Below are positions 35,671 to 45,287 of a stretch of DNA of 64,000 nucleotides, in pieces (the stretch's first letter is position 1; each line of letters begins with the position of its first letter). The DNA is taken from contig NZ_JNYZ01000004.1 of NCBI RefSeq assembly GCF_000717335.1, forward strand, positions 310,001 to 374,000, in the 5' to 3' direction. This DNA is from Amycolatopsis jejuensis (GTDB lineage: Bacteria > Actinomycetota > Actinomycetes > Mycobacteriales > Pseudonocardiaceae). The notes beneath the pieces were generated by a model. It was not told the origin of the DNA, made no database searches, and saw nothing but the letters and a program-made list of their open reading frames with translations. Made by a program: the position numbers and the translations under genes.

Positions 35671-38076
35671 TCACCGGGCGAAGAGCAGGTCTTCCTCGGT
35701 CAGCAGGGTCAGGTCCGCCGCTTTGGCATCCGGTTGGGTGGCCAGCCGCGACGCCTGCCGGTCGGCCATCCGCTCGAACACCCGCCGCGCCGTGCGGCCG
35801 TTGCCGAACGTGCCGTCCTTCGGGATCTCTTCGAAATACGTCAGCAGCGCGTCACTCGCCGCCTCCGTGAGCCGGTAGTCGTGCTTCGCGCACTGCGCCC
35901 GCACGATCGTGACCAGTTCGTCCGCGGTGTAGTTGGCGAACTCGATGGTGCGGCTGAACCGCGACTCCATCCCGGGGTTCGCCGACAGGAACTCGCCCAT
36001 CTCCTTCGAGTAGCCTGCGGCGACCACGACGACGTCGTCCCGGTGGTCCTCCATCAGCTTCACCAGGGTGTCGATCGCCTCGCGGCCGAAATCCGGGCCG
36101 GTACCGCCGCCGCCGGAGCTCAGCGCGTACGCCTCGTCGATGAAGAACACCCCGCCGAGCGCGCTCGTGAACGCCTCGGTGGTCTTGATCGCGGTACCGC
36201 CGATGATCTGCGCGACCAGGTCCGCCCGCGCGACCTCCACGAGATGCCCTTCCCGCAGCACGCCGAGCTGGGCCAGGATCTTGCCGTACAGCCGGGCGAT
36301 CGTGGTCTTGCCGGTACCCGGCGCACCCGCGAACACCAGGTGCCGCGCCATCGGCGGCGCGGACAGCCCGGCGTCTACCCGGCGCTTGGCCATCTTGTTC
36401 AGGTTGACCAGCGACGTCACCTCCGCCTTCACCCCGGCCAGCCCGACGAGCGCGTGCAGTTCCTCCAGCGGGTCGGACCCGGCCGCCGGACGCTGGTCGG
36501 GCCGCGCCGCGGTGGTAGTCCGCGCCGTGTCGTCGGCCGCCGCCGCGGTGCCGTACGCGTCCGGCGTGACGTTGCCGCCGCTGATCAGGTCCAGTACCTC
36601 GATCGCGCCGCTCGGCTTCAGCTGCCGGACACCACTGCCGTGGTTGTCGCGGACCGTGCACCCCTTGAGCGTCACGGATTCCTCGGTCTCCAGCCGGACC
36701 CCGTCGGCCGACCCGCCGGAGAACTCCGACTCGGTCACCGTCCCGGACGAGCCCGCGGCGAAAAGCGCACCCGCGCCGGCGCTGTTCTGGACCCGGCACC
36801 GGGTCACCGACAGGTCGGCGCCGCCCGCCGCGTGCACGCCGGCCGCGCCCGCGCCGCTGATCACCCCGTCGGCAAGGGAAAGCGCCGCCTCGGCGACGTA
36901 CACCCCGGCCCCGGCGACCCCGCGGGCGCTCAGCCCGCTCACCGACGGACGCGCCCCGCCGGTCACCGAAATCCCGGCGCCACGGCCGCCGTCGATCTCG
37001 ACGTTCTCCATCCGGCCCCGCGCCCCGCCGTCGACCTCGATGGCCGCGCCGTCGCAGCCGACCACGCGCAGCCCGCGGAAAAACGGGTCGGCACCGTCGT
37101 CGACCCGCACCCCGGACGCCGTGCACGAGCCGACCGTGACCGCGTCGAACTCCGGCAGGCTGCGCTCGGTCACCCCGATCCCCGAACCGTCCACATCGGA
37201 CACTTCACAGCCGGACACCGACCCAGCCGCGCGCCCGGCGAAGTGCAAACCGCGGCCACGAGTACGGGTCACCCGGCAGCGGCGCAACACCGGCGCACAG
37301 CCCTCGCCGACGAAAACCCCTTCCGCACCGGCACTTTCGACGCCGCAGTCCTCCAGCACGACCTGCTCCGAGCTGGCCAGGTAGAACCCGACCGCGCCGG
37401 TGTCGAGCACCTTCAGCCGGGTCGCGGACATCCCGGCCTGCTGCTCCACCGCGACCGCCGGTTTCCCGGTGCCGGACACCTTCGTGTCCTCGACGGTCAG
37501 CCGTCCCCGCCCGTTGAGGCAGATCCCGTTGCCCGCGGCGCCGCGCACGACGCACGACCGGACCAGAAAGCCGCCCTGCTCCGCGACGACGATCCCGGAC
37601 GTGCCGAGGTCGGTCAGCTTCGTGTCGTCCAGCACCCCACCCTCGGGCGACGTGACGACCACCCCCGCCCCAACGGTGTTGCGCACCTCGCTCGCGCGCA
37701 TCAGCAGCGTGCCCTGGTCGCAGACGTAGACCGACGCCCAGCTGGCCGCCTCGACCTGACATTCGGTGACGCTCAGCTGCCCGCGCATCACGAGCACCGC
37801 GGGACTGTCGGCGTCGGCGGCCACGACCGTGATCCCGGACAGCGCGGCGGAATCCGTCTGCAACGTCACCGTCGTGCCCTGCGGCGCGACCAGCCACACG
37901 GTGCCCGGCCCGTTCTCCGCGGTGATCGTCACCGGCTTCGTGAGCTCGAGATTTTCCGTGTAGCGCCCAGGACCGACCACGATGACCGCACCGTCGGGGG
38001 CGCGGTCGACGGCGTCGCCGATGGAACGGTGACCCAGACCGGGCGTCTGGGTCACCGTGATCACGTTCCTGCTCAC
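35671..38076 (-). CDS. Beta-helix plus CbxX/EccA-type AAA+ ATPase
   Basis: 801 aa. Residues ~1-470 are a right-handed parallel beta-helix (repeating VTITAENGPGTVWLV and GSGIGVT-like rungs). After a linker comes a CbxX/CfxQ-type AAA+ module: a lead segment LVGLAGVKAEV, P-loop GAPGTGKTT (residue ~580), Walker B FFIDEAYAL and sensor-type NPGMESRF. EccA of mycobacterial ESX systems has the same type of AAA domain but TPR repeats in front, so this is an EccA analogue with a different binding domain. GTG 38,076 has GGGAG 8 nt upstream, 21 bases after the regulator gene. Confidence 0.92.
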   Translation of the reverse strand: MSRNVITVTQTPGLGHRSIGDAVDRAPDGAVIVVGPGRYTENLELTKPVTITAENGPGTVWLVAPQGTTVTLQTDSAALSGITVVAADADSPAVLVMRGQLSVTECQVEAASWASVYVCDQGTLLMRASEVRNTVGAGVVVTSPEGGVLDDTKLTDLGTSGIVVAEQGGFLVRSCVVRGAAGNGICLNGRGRLTVEDTKVSGTGKPAVAVEQQAGMSATRLKVLDTGAVGFYLASSEQVVLEDCGVESAGAEGVFVGEGCAPVLRRCRVTRTRGRGLHFAGRAAGSVSGCEVSDVDGSGIGVTERSLPEFDAVTVGSCTASGVRVDDGADPFFRGLRVVGCDGAAIEVDGGARGRMENVEIDGGRGAGISVTGGARPSVSGLSARGVAGAGVYVAEAALSLADGVISGAGAAGVHAAGGADLSVTRCRVQNSAGAGALFAAGSSGTVTESEFSGGSADGVRLETEESVTLKGCTVRDNHGSGVRQLKPSGAIEVLDLISGGNVTPDAYGTAAAADDTARTTTAARPDQRPAAGSDPLEELHALVGLAGVKAEVTSLVNLNKMAKRRVDAGLSAPPMARHLVFAGAPGTGKTTIARLYGKILAQLGVLREGHLVEVARADLVAQIIGGTAIKTTEAFTSALGGVFFIDEAYALSSGGGGTGPDFGREAIDTLVKLMEDHRDDVVVVAAGYSKEMGEFLSANPGMESRFSRTIEFANYTADELVTIVRAQCAKHDYRLTEAASDALLTYFEEIPKDGTFGNGRTARRVFERMADRQASRLATQPDAKAADLTLLTEEDLLFAR

Positions 38077-38097
38077 CTTTGCCGCTCCCGTCCTGCT

Positions 38098-40737
38098 TTA
38101 CGCGCCCACTGATTCCGCCGTACCGCCGAGGCCCGACGTCGCGAGCCCGTGCCGCGTCCGGCACCCCGCCTTGGCGAAGAGGCGGGTGAGGTACTTCTCC
38201 ACGGTCTTCTCGCTCATCCCGACGGCGCGGGCGATCTGCCGGTTCGTCTGCCCGCGCCGGATGAGGCCGAGGATCCGCAGTTCGGTGTCGGACAGTTCGC
38301 CGGCGCCGGATTCGCCGCGCGGCACGGCCACCGTGAGCCCGCGGTCCTCCATCGCCTTCTTCGCCCGTGCAGTGAGCCGCACGGCGCCGATCGCCCGCGC
38401 GATCTCGAGCCCTTCGGCAAGCCACGGCTGCGGATCGGCTGCGACCAGCCCGACCAGCAGGCACGCGGCGGACAGGTCGGCGCGCGTACCGTGCCGGCGG
38501 ACCAGCCCCTCCACCGCCCGCATCTTGGCCGGGTCGGCGTGCAGGACCGCGCTGACGTGCAAGGCAGTCTCCCGGCTGCCCGCGGACCGCACGCGCGCGT
38601 CCAGGAGCTCGGCCTCCTTCTCCACCCGGCGGGCCTGCAGCGTCTCGCCCGCCTCGGCCGCGACCGCCGCGAGCCGCCGCAGCAACCGCGCGAACCCGCC
38701 GACGTCCGCGTGATCGCGGCTGGCTTCCACGGCCCGCCAGCCGGTCTGCAACGCCGTCGCGGCGCCGTTTTCGAAACAGTCCCTTGCCAGCTCGACCCAG
38801 GCCCGCATGGCCGGGAGCAGACCGGCCTGCTCGTCCGCCGCCGCGAGCCAGTCGGCCATCCGGCGGTCCTCGCCCCGCCAGAAGCACATCTCGGCCGCGT
38901 ACAGCCGGGCATGCTGGCGGGCCACCGGATCGGCGTCCGGCTCCAGTTCCAGCCGCCGGGCCGCGCTCAGCGCCGCGGCCCAGTCCTCGCTCGCGAACCC
39001 GGACCGGACACGGTGGTAGGTCGCCAGCGGACCGTCGAGCGGGCTGCCGTACTGCGACCCGAGCACCGCCTCCAGCACCGGAACCAGATCCCGCGCGCCG
39101 AGGGCTTCTTCGACCACCGTGGTGGGCTTGCGGCGGCGCCGGGTGCGCCATTCGAGCGTCGGCGTCCCGCCCGAACGCTGCAGCAGCGGGGCGAAGGCGG
39201 CTTCGAGGTCGGCGACGGTGACCGGTTCGCCGCCGAACCACCGGTCGCAGAACACCAGAGCAGCCGGTTCCGGACCCGCGCCGGTGAGCGCCGCGCGGAC
39301 CTCGTGGGTGACCGGCCGGTGCAGGTGCAGTGCCGCCAGCGCAGTCGCCGCGCTCAGCTCGGGGCGGCCTTCCGTGGGTAGGTCCGGCACCATCTCGGGC
39401 ACGAAGGCCGCCAGCCGGGAGTAGTCCCCGGTCCGCATGAACAGCCGCACGAGGTCGAACGCCAGCCGGGTGCGCTGCCCGCCCGGTTCGGCGTGCCACC
39501 AGGCGGCGTACCGGTACGCGGCGTGCCCGGCGGTGTCCATCACCGGCATCCGCACCTCGGCTTCGCGGAGCAGCCCGACCAGCTCCGGATGCGGTGCCAT
39601 CGCCCGCCCGGCGACCGCGACGTGCCGCAGCAGGACGGATCGAGCCCCTTCGCCGGTCTCGAGCATCTGCCGGGCGATGAGTAGGCCGACCGGCGCGTCG
39701 TCCGAGCCCGCACCTTCGGCCACCGCGGCCGCCAGCGCCGGGCAGCACACGGCCAGCCTGCCGATCGGATCCGCGTCGAGCACCCCCGCGAGCACGAGCC
39801 GGTCCACCGCCCTGCCGTACGCCGCGGCCGGTTCCCCGGTCGCCGAAGCAGGCAGCGACACCTCGTCCACCCAGAACCCGGCGTCCGCGGCGGCGAGCGC
39901 GACGAGGTCGCTGCCGTACCGGCCGTCCGCCGCGACCTCGGCGACGAGCGGATGCCCGGCCCCGAGGGCAATCGGCGTACCCGGGTCGCGCAGGCACAGG
40001 TGGCCCTGCACCACGACCAGCCGCCCGCGCCGGCGCAGATCGACCACAGTGGACACCAGTGTGCCCGGATTTCCGTACAGCGGCCCGAGATCGTCGCACA
40101 GGGCCTGCTGCAGCAGTTCGTCGAGCGGCAGCCCGGCGGTCTGCCGCAGCACCGCGGCGGCGTCCGGGTCGGCGAGCGGATCGAGCCGGACCACCTCGTC
40201 GGCGATCGTGCGCAGGTCCGCGGCCCGGCTTTCGGCGCAGGAGACGAACACCAGGTGCCCGGCGTGCCGGATCTCCGCCAGTGCCGGAGCGGGGGAAGCG
40301 AAGGCGTCGACGTCGTCCACCAGCAGCGCGACCCGGCCGGTCGCCCGCAACCGGTCGAACACCGTGCCCAGCGCGCCGACGAGCCGTGCCCTGGCGACCG
40401 GATCGGCGTACGCGGCGGCGGTGCACAGCCTGCTCAACCCGTCCATGGCCTCGGTCAGCCGCGAGTCACCGCCGAACTCCTCGAACCGTTCCCGCAGCAC
40501 CTCGAGGATCGGCACCCCGCCGAGCCGGTCCCACTCCGGGCGGTCCGCCTTGCCGGACAGCGAAAGTACGGTGATCCCCATGCTCGAGAGCTCGCGGCCG
40601 AGCTGTGCCAGTACCACCGTGCGGCCGCTGCCGCGCGATCCGCACAGCAGGGTCAGGGTGCCGGGAGCGTGCGCCTGTCCGCGCAGGGTCGTGAGGACGT
40701 CCTCCCTGCCGCGGAGCGCCACGTGGTGCCGTCCCAC
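38098..40737 (-). CDS. LuxR-family LAL/STAND-type transcriptional regulator
   Basis: 879 aa. The N-terminal P-loop is CGSRGSGRTV and a Walker B-like VALLVDDVDAF follows. A long helical middle region leads to a C-terminal LuxR helix-turn-helix (LSDTELRILGLIRRGQTNRQ, then SEKTVEKYLTRLFAKAG). GTG 40,737 has AAAGGA just upstream. It lies 51 bases after the next regulator and 21 before the AAA protein gene, so it belongs to the accessory ESX operon. The size and layout are those of LAL regulators. Confidence 0.9.
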   Translation of the reverse strand: MGRHHVALRGREDVLTTLRGQAHAPGTLTLLCGSRGSGRTVVLAQLGRELSSMGITVLSLSGKADRPEWDRLGGVPILEVLRERFEEFGGDSRLTEAMDGLSRLCTAAAYADPVARARLVGALGTVFDRLRATGRVALLVDDVDAFASPAPALAEIRHAGHLVFVSCAESRAADLRTIADEVVRLDPLADPDAAAVLRQTAGLPLDELLQQALCDDLGPLYGNPGTLVSTVVDLRRRGRLVVVQGHLCLRDPGTPIALGAGHPLVAEVAADGRYGSDLVALAAADAGFWVDEVSLPASATGEPAAAYGRAVDRLVLAGVLDADPIGRLAVCCPALAAAVAEGAGSDDAPVGLLIARQMLETGEGARSVLLRHVAVAGRAMAPHPELVGLLREAEVRMPVMDTAGHAAYRYAAWWHAEPGGQRTRLAFDLVRLFMRTGDYSRLAAFVPEMVPDLPTEGRPELSAATALAALHLHRPVTHEVRAALTGAGPEPAALVFCDRWFGGEPVTVADLEAAFAPLLQRSGGTPTLEWRTRRRRKPTTVVEEALGARDLVPVLEAVLGSQYGSPLDGPLATYHRVRSGFASEDWAAALSAARRLELEPDADPVARQHARLYAAEMCFWRGEDRRMADWLAAADEQAGLLPAMRAWVELARDCFENGAATALQTGWRAVEASRDHADVGGFARLLRRLAAVAAEAGETLQARRVEKEAELLDARVRSAGSRETALHVSAVLHADPAKMRAVEGLVRRHGTRADLSAACLLVGLVAADPQPWLAEGLEIARAIGAVRLTARAKKAMEDRGLTVAVPRGESGAGELSDTELRILGLIRRGQTNRQIARAVGMSEKTVEKYLTRLFAKAGCRTRHGLATSGLGGTAESVGA

Positions 40738-40788
40738 ATCAGTCCTTTCGTCCCGTGCCCGAACGCAGGTCCCCCATTGCCGTCCTCC

Positions 40789-43458
40789 TCAGAGCTCGCC
40801 GGTGAGAATGGCCGTGGACAGCTCGATCCGGGACCGGTAGCCGGTCCGCGCGAACAACCTGCTCAGCCTGCTCTCCACGCTCTTCTCGCTGGTCCGCAAG
40901 GCGGCCGCGAGCTGCTTGTTGGTGAGGCCGTCGGCAGCGAGGAGAGCCAGCAGCCGCTCGTTCTCGGCGAGCGTCTCCTTGCGCCCGGGTACCGCGACGT
41001 CGTGGTCTCGCATCGCGCTGCGCAACCAGGACCGGAGCAGCAACGCATCGAGCCCGCCCAGGGTCTCGTACCCCTCGCGCAGCAGCGCCGGATCGGCGAC
41101 GCCCGCGCGCACCAGCCAGGCCGCCGCGGTGACCAGCTCCAGCGGATGTCCCCGTTCCCGGAACAGCCGCAGGCATTCGGCGGCGGCTTCCCGGTCGCGG
41201 TACGCGATCGCCCGCACCAGCCGGGCACCGGCGACGGCGCGCGAGGTCGGCATGACCTGCACGACCTTGTCGAGCCCGGCAAGGCAGCGCCGCAGCTCCT
41301 CCTCGTCGCCGCCGATGAACGCGATCCCGGCCAGCTGCAGCCAGCAGTCGTCGGAACCGATCAGCAGGCCCTGTTCCGCTTCGGCGGCAAGGCAGGCAGT
41401 GAGCTTCTCGGCGGCGAGATCCTCGCGGCCGAGCGCGTTCTCGATCATCGCCTCGGCGATGTCCAGCAGGTGCGCGAGCGGCGGCGCGGACTCCCGGACG
41501 GTGGCCAGGATGTCCCGCGCCATCGTCAGATTTCCCTGCATCACCAGGGTGGTGACCACGAGCACCCACATCGCCGCGGAGTTCGTGACGTACCCCTGGT
41601 CGGCACCCGTTGCCAGCGAACGCTTGGCGAGGGTGAGGGCTTCGGCCGAGGACCCGCGCAGCGCGGCCAGCGCGGCCTGGTTTCCCAGCCGCAGCCGGGT
41701 GGCCGGAACGTTCGCGTCGACCAGGAGCTTCTCCGCCCGCACCGAATCACCGATGCTCAGCAGCGCGGCGACGTAGGTGTCCATTCCGGTCAGGCACTCG
41801 AAGTCGGAGCCGAGCCGGGTGTGCTCGCCCGAGGCGAGGCTCCGCTCGAGCGGTTCGTGGTCGCCGGTCCACAGCCCGGCCAGCACCTGCAGCGCCGCGC
41901 CGTAGCGGGCCGCTGCCGAACTTCCGTGCTGCCACTGGGCTTCGGTGTCCGCCAGCAGATCGCGGGCCGCCCGCCATTCGTCCAGCTGGGCGTAGGCGTA
42001 GGCACGCGTGACCAGCGCCTGTGCGTTGTCCCCCGGCCAGCGGCGGCGGAATTCGGCGATGTCGTGCAGCACTTCGAGGTCCCCGATGTTCTTGAGCGAC
42101 CGCACCGTCGTGGCCTGCACTTCCTGGGCCGCGGCCGGGGAAAGCTGGTCGGCCAGCTCGGTGAGCAGGAATTGCGCGACGCTGAACGCCCGCCGGTGGT
42201 CGCCCTGTTCGGCACCGGTCGCGACGAGCCTGCGCAGCACGATCGTCCGTTCGCGCCGGTCCTCGGCCAGTTCGAGGGCCATGCCGAGCCAGCGGGACAC
42301 CGACGCGGCCGAGTACCCGGCGGGCTCGGTCAGCCGGGGCAGCAGGACGTCGAGCGCGTGCCGTGCGTCGACCATGCGGCCGGCGTCGGCGACGAGGTCG
42401 GTGAGATGGCCGAGGTCGGCGCACTGCGCTTCGCCGTCCCACACCGCGCGCACGGCCTGCGCGGCGAGCTGCCGTCGTTCGAACGGTCCCATCGCGGCGG
42501 TCAGTGCATCGGCGACGAGCGGAATGGGGAACCGCCAGGTCCGGCCGCCGTCGCTGCAGTGCAGGATGCCTTCCTGCCGCAGCTGGTGCAGGACCGCGGA
42601 AGTCTCGTCGATCGTGCGGCCGAGCGCCTCGGCGACCAGCCGGGGAGCGTCCGCGCCGAACGGGGCCAGCAGCGCCATCGCCCTGGCCACGGCCTGGGCA
42701 GGCTCGCCGAGACCCCGTACCACGCGGGCGAATTCGTTCTCCACCGACGGCGTGGCCGGTTTCGTCGGTACCGCCAGGAACGCCGTCCCCCCGACCGTCC
42801 GGACGGACCCGTTGCGGCGCAGGAAATCCACCGCGTCGCGGACCGCGGCCGGGACGCCCCGGCCGAGCCGGATCACCTCGGCCAGCAGGGCGGAGTCGGG
42901 CCGCGCCTTCGTGATGGCGGTGAGCAGCCGGGCCACCGCGGCGGCGTCCATCGGCCGGACCCGGACGGTCTCCAGCAACCCGTCCTCGCGCAGCCGCCGG
43001 ATCCAGTCGGCGCCGGGCACCGTCCCGTAGGACGGGGTCCGGATCGCGGCGACACACCCCACCGGACCGGAAAGCCGCCGGGCCAGCGCACCGAAAACGG
43101 CCTGCAGGTCTTCGCCCATCCACTGCGCGTCGTCGAGAAGGGCGACGGTCCGATCGGCGCCGCGGACGAGCGAAGCCGCGATTGCCACTGCCGCGCGGTG
43201 CGCAATCGCCGGATCGTTCCTCGCCCCCGGAACGGAACCCGGCAGCGACCATCCGGTGGAACTGCCGGGAAAACCGACCGGCACCGCATCTCCGTCCCGC
43301 GTGAAACGAATCAGGTAAACGCGGACGCCTTGCCGGACGTATTCCTCCCCCATTCGGGTGAGTATGGTGGTCCGCCCGATACCCGTCGGCCCGGTGACCG
43401 CCTTCAGCGGTTTCCCGGCGCCGAGCGCAAAGGGTGTCGGATCCATGTTTGGCATCAT
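40789..43458 (-). CDS. LuxR-family LAL/STAND-type transcriptional regulator, first gene of the accessory ESX operon
   Basis: About 889 aa. The P-loop is GPTGIGRTT and Walker B is VALLDDAQWM. TPR-like helices fill the middle and a LuxR helix-turn-helix lies at the end (LLAADGLTNKQLAAALRTSE, SRLSRLFARTGYRSR). It is clearly homologous in layout to the next gene, so the pair is probably an old duplication. No good ribosome binding site is visible; ATG 43,458 or 43,446 are likely starts. A perfect inverted repeat lies ~50 bases upstream. Confidence 0.88.
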   Translation of the reverse strand: MMPNMDPTPFALGAGKPLKAVTGPTGIGRTTILTRMGEEYVRQGVRVYLIRFTRDGDAVPVGFPGSSTGWSLPGSVPGARNDPAIAHRAAVAIAASLVRGADRTVALLDDAQWMGEDLQAVFGALARRLSGPVGCVAAIRTPSYGTVPGADWIRRLREDGLLETVRVRPMDAAAVARLLTAITKARPDSALLAEVIRLGRGVPAAVRDAVDFLRRNGSVRTVGGTAFLAVPTKPATPSVENEFARVVRGLGEPAQAVARAMALLAPFGADAPRLVAEALGRTIDETSAVLHQLRQEGILHCSDGGRTWRFPIPLVADALTAAMGPFERRQLAAQAVRAVWDGEAQCADLGHLTDLVADAGRMVDARHALDVLLPRLTEPAGYSAASVSRWLGMALELAEDRRERTIVLRRLVATGAEQGDHRRAFSVAQFLLTELADQLSPAAAQEVQATTVRSLKNIGDLEVLHDIAEFRRRWPGDNAQALVTRAYAYAQLDEWRAARDLLADTEAQWQHGSSAAARYGAALQVLAGLWTGDHEPLERSLASGEHTRLGSDFECLTGMDTYVAALLSIGDSVRAEKLLVDANVPATRLRLGNQAALAALRGSSAEALTLAKRSLATGADQGYVTNSAAMWVLVVTTLVMQGNLTMARDILATVRESAPPLAHLLDIAEAMIENALGREDLAAEKLTACLAAEAEQGLLIGSDDCWLQLAGIAFIGGDEEELRRCLAGLDKVVQVMPTSRAVAGARLVRAIAYRDREAAAECLRLFRERGHPLELVTAAAWLVRAGVADPALLREGYETLGGLDALLLRSWLRSAMRDHDVAVPGRKETLAENERLLALLAADGLTNKQLAAALRTSEKSVESRLSRLFARTGYRSRIELSTAILTGEL

Positions 43459-43505
43459 GCCGGTGGCGACCCGGATACGGAGAGACACCGAGTACCGGCC
43501 GGGTT

Positions 43506-43532
43506 CTTTCGGGTACTCTTCCTACCCGAAAG
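43506..43532. promoter_or_regulatory. Perfect 10-bp inverted repeat, candidate operator of the accessory ESX operon
   Basis: CTTTCGGGTA and its exact reverse complement TACCCGAAAG are separated by 7 bases, 48 bases upstream of the first LuxR gene. The 17-base centre spacing suits a dimeric regulator. The whole gap 43,459-43,773 holds no gene otherwise, only this site, a second imperfect repeat near 43,670-43,700 and a terminator. Confidence 0.7.
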
Positions 43533-43732
43533 ACGGGCCACGCCACGAGAACCGCGACCCGTCGTGATCATTCTTGCGAATCCCGGAAACACCCGCGCAG
43601 ATGAGCGTCGAATACTCTTACGTGAACAGTACCGGAATAGCCGCTCACCTGAGCATGGAATGGTTGTCCGATAACGGGGAATTTGCCGTCCCGTTACGGA
43701 AACGACTGCTCCTCGAAGCCCGGACAGGCAAA

Positions 43733-43762
43733 GACCCGGCGCCGGGAAGGCGGCGCCGGGTC
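43733..43762 (-). terminator. Terminator after the transglycosylase gene
   Basis: GACCCGGCGCCG and its perfect 12-base complement flank a 6-base loop; on the minus strand GTCTTTGCC follows. It lies 11 bases after the stop codon of the gene at 43,774. Confidence 0.8.
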
Positions 43763-43773
43763 TTCAAGCCGGT

Positions 43774-44988
43774 TCAGTAACCGACGTAGGAACCACCGTT
43801 GTGCACCTGGACCACTCCGGGGACATTGCTGATCGAACCGTAACGCGCAATGGCGTACCGGACGGCCGCGACAATGTTGTCGACCGGATTCCAGATGTCG
43901 TCGTGGCCGGGCACTTTGTAGGCGTTGAACGTGGGGTCGATCGTCTGCATCAGGCCCTTCGACGGGGTTCCCGCCGCAGCATTGGAATCCCACCCGTTCA
44001 CGGCGTGCGGGTTCCCGCTCGACTCGTGCTGGATCATCTGCATGAGGTCGGCCGGATTGATGTTGTCGACATTCACGCCGTTCTGCCGGAGCACTTCGAG
44101 TGCCTCGCGAATCCAGTCGCCCACCTGGCCGGACGGCATTCCCGAGGGGGCACCACTGGAGCCCCCCGAACCGCCGGAGCCACCGGAACCGTGGGAGCCG
44201 CCGGAACCGCCCGAACCACCACCGGAACCGCCGCCACCGGGCGGGCCGTCGGTGCTCGTGACCGGCTTGTGCTGCACGGGTTTGCCCGGCGGCGGAGCCG
44301 GGGCGGGAGCAGGCGCGGACGGGGGCGTCGCCTGCTTGTTCACGACGTTCCCGAGCTTGCCGCCGACCACCCCGCCGGTCGTCCCCGGGATCAACGCCGA
44401 CTTCTGGTCCTGCGGCATGACCACCTTGCGCTGCAACGGGATCGGCATCCCCGGCAGCTTCAGCGACGAGAACGGCTTGCTCTGCCCGGCAATGCGGCGG
44501 AGCACGTCGAGGGCGATCTTCAGCTGCGCGGAGTAGGTGGCGAGGACCTGCTTCACCTCGACCGCGGTTTCGTCGCACAGGGTCTTGATCGCGGCGTCCC
44601 GCCCGTTCCCGGCCGGGATCGCCTTCGCGGTGCTGAGCAGCCATTCACAGCGGCTCTTCGCCCAGTTGCGGGCGCCTTCGAGCACGGCGGCGGTCTGCGC
44701 CAGCACGCCCTGGGCTTCCTGCAGCGACTGGGAAAGCGTGAGGCTCGCCTTCGACGTGGAGCCGAGGTAGTCCCGCCATTTGTCGGCGAACTCGCCCTTC
44801 AGCACGCTTTCCTGGTCGGCCGAGAGCCGGGTGAGCGCACCGCTCGCGTCGGTGAGCCCGGTGCTGGTCTTCCGCCATCCGCCGAGCAGGTCGGTGAGAG
44901 CCTGCGGGTTCGCGGAATCGACCTGCTTGATCAGCTCGGTGACCGCGGCCCCGCCGGGCAGCGCGGCGACCTCGTCGACAGCACTCAC
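43774..44988 (-). CDS. ESX-associated lytic transglycosylase (WXG-like N-terminus plus SLT domain)
   Basis: 404 aa. Residues ~1-170 are helical with W residues at turn positions (LLGGWRKT, FADKWRDYLG). A Pro/Gly/Ser-rich linker occupies ~240-300. The C-terminal ~110 residues are an SLT-type transglycosylase domain: catalytic Glu in MIQHESSGNP, then GLMQTIDPTF and PVDNIVAAVRYAIARYG. The GTG at 44,988 overlaps the stop of the upstream small gene as GTGA. No Sec signal is present, which fits export by ESX. It would cut peptidoglycan strands to let substrates or the machine pass (inference). Confidence 0.9.
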   Translation of the reverse strand: MSAVDEVAALPGGAAVTELIKQVDSANPQALTDLLGGWRKTSTGLTDASGALTRLSADQESVLKGEFADKWRDYLGSTSKASLTLSQSLQEAQGVLAQTAAVLEGARNWAKSRCEWLLSTAKAIPAGNGRDAAIKTLCDETAVEVKQVLATYSAQLKIALDVLRRIAGQSKPFSSLKLPGMPIPLQRKVVMPQDQKSALIPGTTGGVVGGKLGNVVNKQATPPSAPAPAPAPPPGKPVQHKPVTSTDGPPGGGGSGGGSGGSGGSHGSGGSGGSGGSSGAPSGMPSGQVGDWIREALEVLRQNGVNVDNINPADLMQMIQHESSGNPHAVNGWDSNAAAGTPSKGLMQTIDPTFNAYKVPGHDDIWNPVDNIVAAVRYAIARYGSISNVPGVVQVHNGGSYVGY

Positions 44989-45287
44989 GACTTCAGTACC
45001 GCCTTTGCGTTCGAGTGGTCGAGGTCGAGGAGTTTTCCGGTGTGCCCCTGCACCAGCGCGCCCAGCGAAGTAAGGATTTCCCCACCCCGCTTGAGTTCGC
45101 CGCCGACGGTCTCGGCCAGCGTCCGCACCAGTTCGGCCAGCTCGTGCGCATTCTCGACCTTGCCGAGTATTTCGCCGTCCGGCGGTTTGGGCAGTTCGCC
45201 GCCCATCCCGGTGAACCGCTTGGTCTCTTTCTCGAGTGCGGCGACCGCGGCGGCCACCTCGGTGGGGGAAAATTGCGTCGTGCTCAT
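44985..45287 (-). CDS. Small helical ESX partner protein (100 aa)
   Basis: A helical-hairpin protein of WXG100-like size (TEVAAAVAALEKETKRF, GKVENAHELAELVRTLAETV) without W-x-G. ATG 45,287 has GGAGGG 6 nt upstream. The 4-base stop/start overlap with the transglycosylase gene indicates stoichiometric expression, as for an Esx-type partner pair. Confidence 0.85.
   Translation of the reverse strand: MSTTQFSPTEVAAAVAALEKETKRFTGMGGELPKPPDGEILGKVENAHELAELVRTLAETVGGELKRGGEILTSLGALVQGHTGKLLDLDHSNAKAVLKS

Noticed and set aside
39952..43674. A 1,240-codon plus-strand open frame opposite the LuxR genes
   Set aside because: It spans two real genes and their spacer, has no domain and no ribosome binding site.
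43574..43780. A 68-codon plus-strand ORF upstream of the LuxR operon
   Set aside because: No ribosome binding site, and it runs through the terminator hairpin at 43,733-43,762.
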